A DNA stretch of 64,000 nucleotides from Cellulomonas xiejunii (GTDB lineage Bacteria; Actinomycetota; Actinomycetes; Actinomycetales; Cellulomonadaceae): positions 4,126,911-4,190,910 of the forward strand of contig NZ_CP101987.1 in the NCBI RefSeq assembly GCF_024508315.1, given 5' to 3'. Numbering within the stretch: the first letter of the stretch is position 1; the number at the start of each line of letters is the position of its first letter. Position numbers and translations under genes: made by a program. This document shows, one piece after another, positions 63,872 through 64,000 of the stretch. The notes under the pieces are model-generated. The model was not told where the DNA came from and did no database searches. It worked only from the letters and a program-made list of their open reading frames with translations.

Positions 63872-63901
63872 ACGCTACGCTCCTGCCCTCGAGCCGGTCA
63901 A
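63872..63901 (-). promoter_or_regulatory. promoter of the rpmH operon
   Basis: On the minus strand TTGACC and TAGCGT are separated by 18 nt, a good housekeeping-sigma promoter, leaving a leader of about 140 nt before rpmH. The remaining bases to 64000 show no gene. Confidence 0.7.
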
Positions 63902-64000
63902 ATGCAGTCCGGGGCTCTGCGGAACACCGCGTCATCCGGCACGGCGCCCTGCCCTTACCGTAGATCATCCTTCGGGCGACGCCTGACACGCCGAGCAACC

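Overview
The window is very GC-rich chromosomal DNA from an actinobacterium. A WhiB-type regulator, the parA/parB-rsmG-jag-yidC-yidD-rnpA-rpmH block, a MurJ/pseudokinase/thioredoxin cluster and the padR-ino1-ponA-rpsF-ssb-rpsR-rplI-dnaB block all point to the phylum. The style of the genes suggests Micrococcales, most likely a Cellulomonas-like organism; this genus guess is inference. The right edge stops just before the usual oriC/dnaA position.

Left third (1 to about 19.8 kb): an accessory island on the 3' side of dnaB. It holds a truncated unknown gene, a complete type I Wadjet anti-plasmid system (jetABCD, minus strand), an AbiJ-like protein with a PD-(D/E)XK nuclease-type C-terminus, and a Tn7-like transposition operon. 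The operon reads tnsA-tnsB-tnsC-tniQ-tniQ-whiB on the minus strand with overlapping stops and starts throughout. Beyond it lie a small Cys-rich protein, an Abi_C-family abortive-infection protein and about 0.8 kb of decayed sequence. The simplest reading is a Tn7-like element, or the remains of one, whose cargo is largely anti-phage and anti-plasmid defence. The dnaB 3' end is a candidate attachment site. The element ends were not proved.

Middle (19.8 to about 44 kb): dnaB; a MATE exporter; an unusual run of seven small membrane proteins, most with two hydrophobic segments and repeated GIGF/GVGL-like motifs; rplI, rpsR, ssb and rpsF; a PASTA-domain class A PBP; padR-ino1 behind a perfect 33-bp palindrome; and an AbiEi/DUF559-type protein flanked by two near-identical 45-47 bp hairpins. 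Three paralogous sigma-factor/membrane-protein pairs follow, one broken by a frameshift. Between them sits an MFS transporter translationally coupled to a LOV-GAF-PP2C blue-light phosphatase.

Right third (42.4 to 64 kb): the oriC-proximal core. cca diverges from NUDIX-DUF6049-murJ, followed by a pseudokinase, trxB and trxA. Then come parB, parA (with a roughly 480-residue disordered N-terminal extension) and rsmG. A gene-poor stretch of about 4.6 kb holds only one 2H-phosphoesterase-like gene. Last is the jag-yidC-yidD-rnpA-rpmH operon with its promoter. Nine parS-like sites lie between 55.0 and 61.1 kb, three of them inside the parA reading frame.
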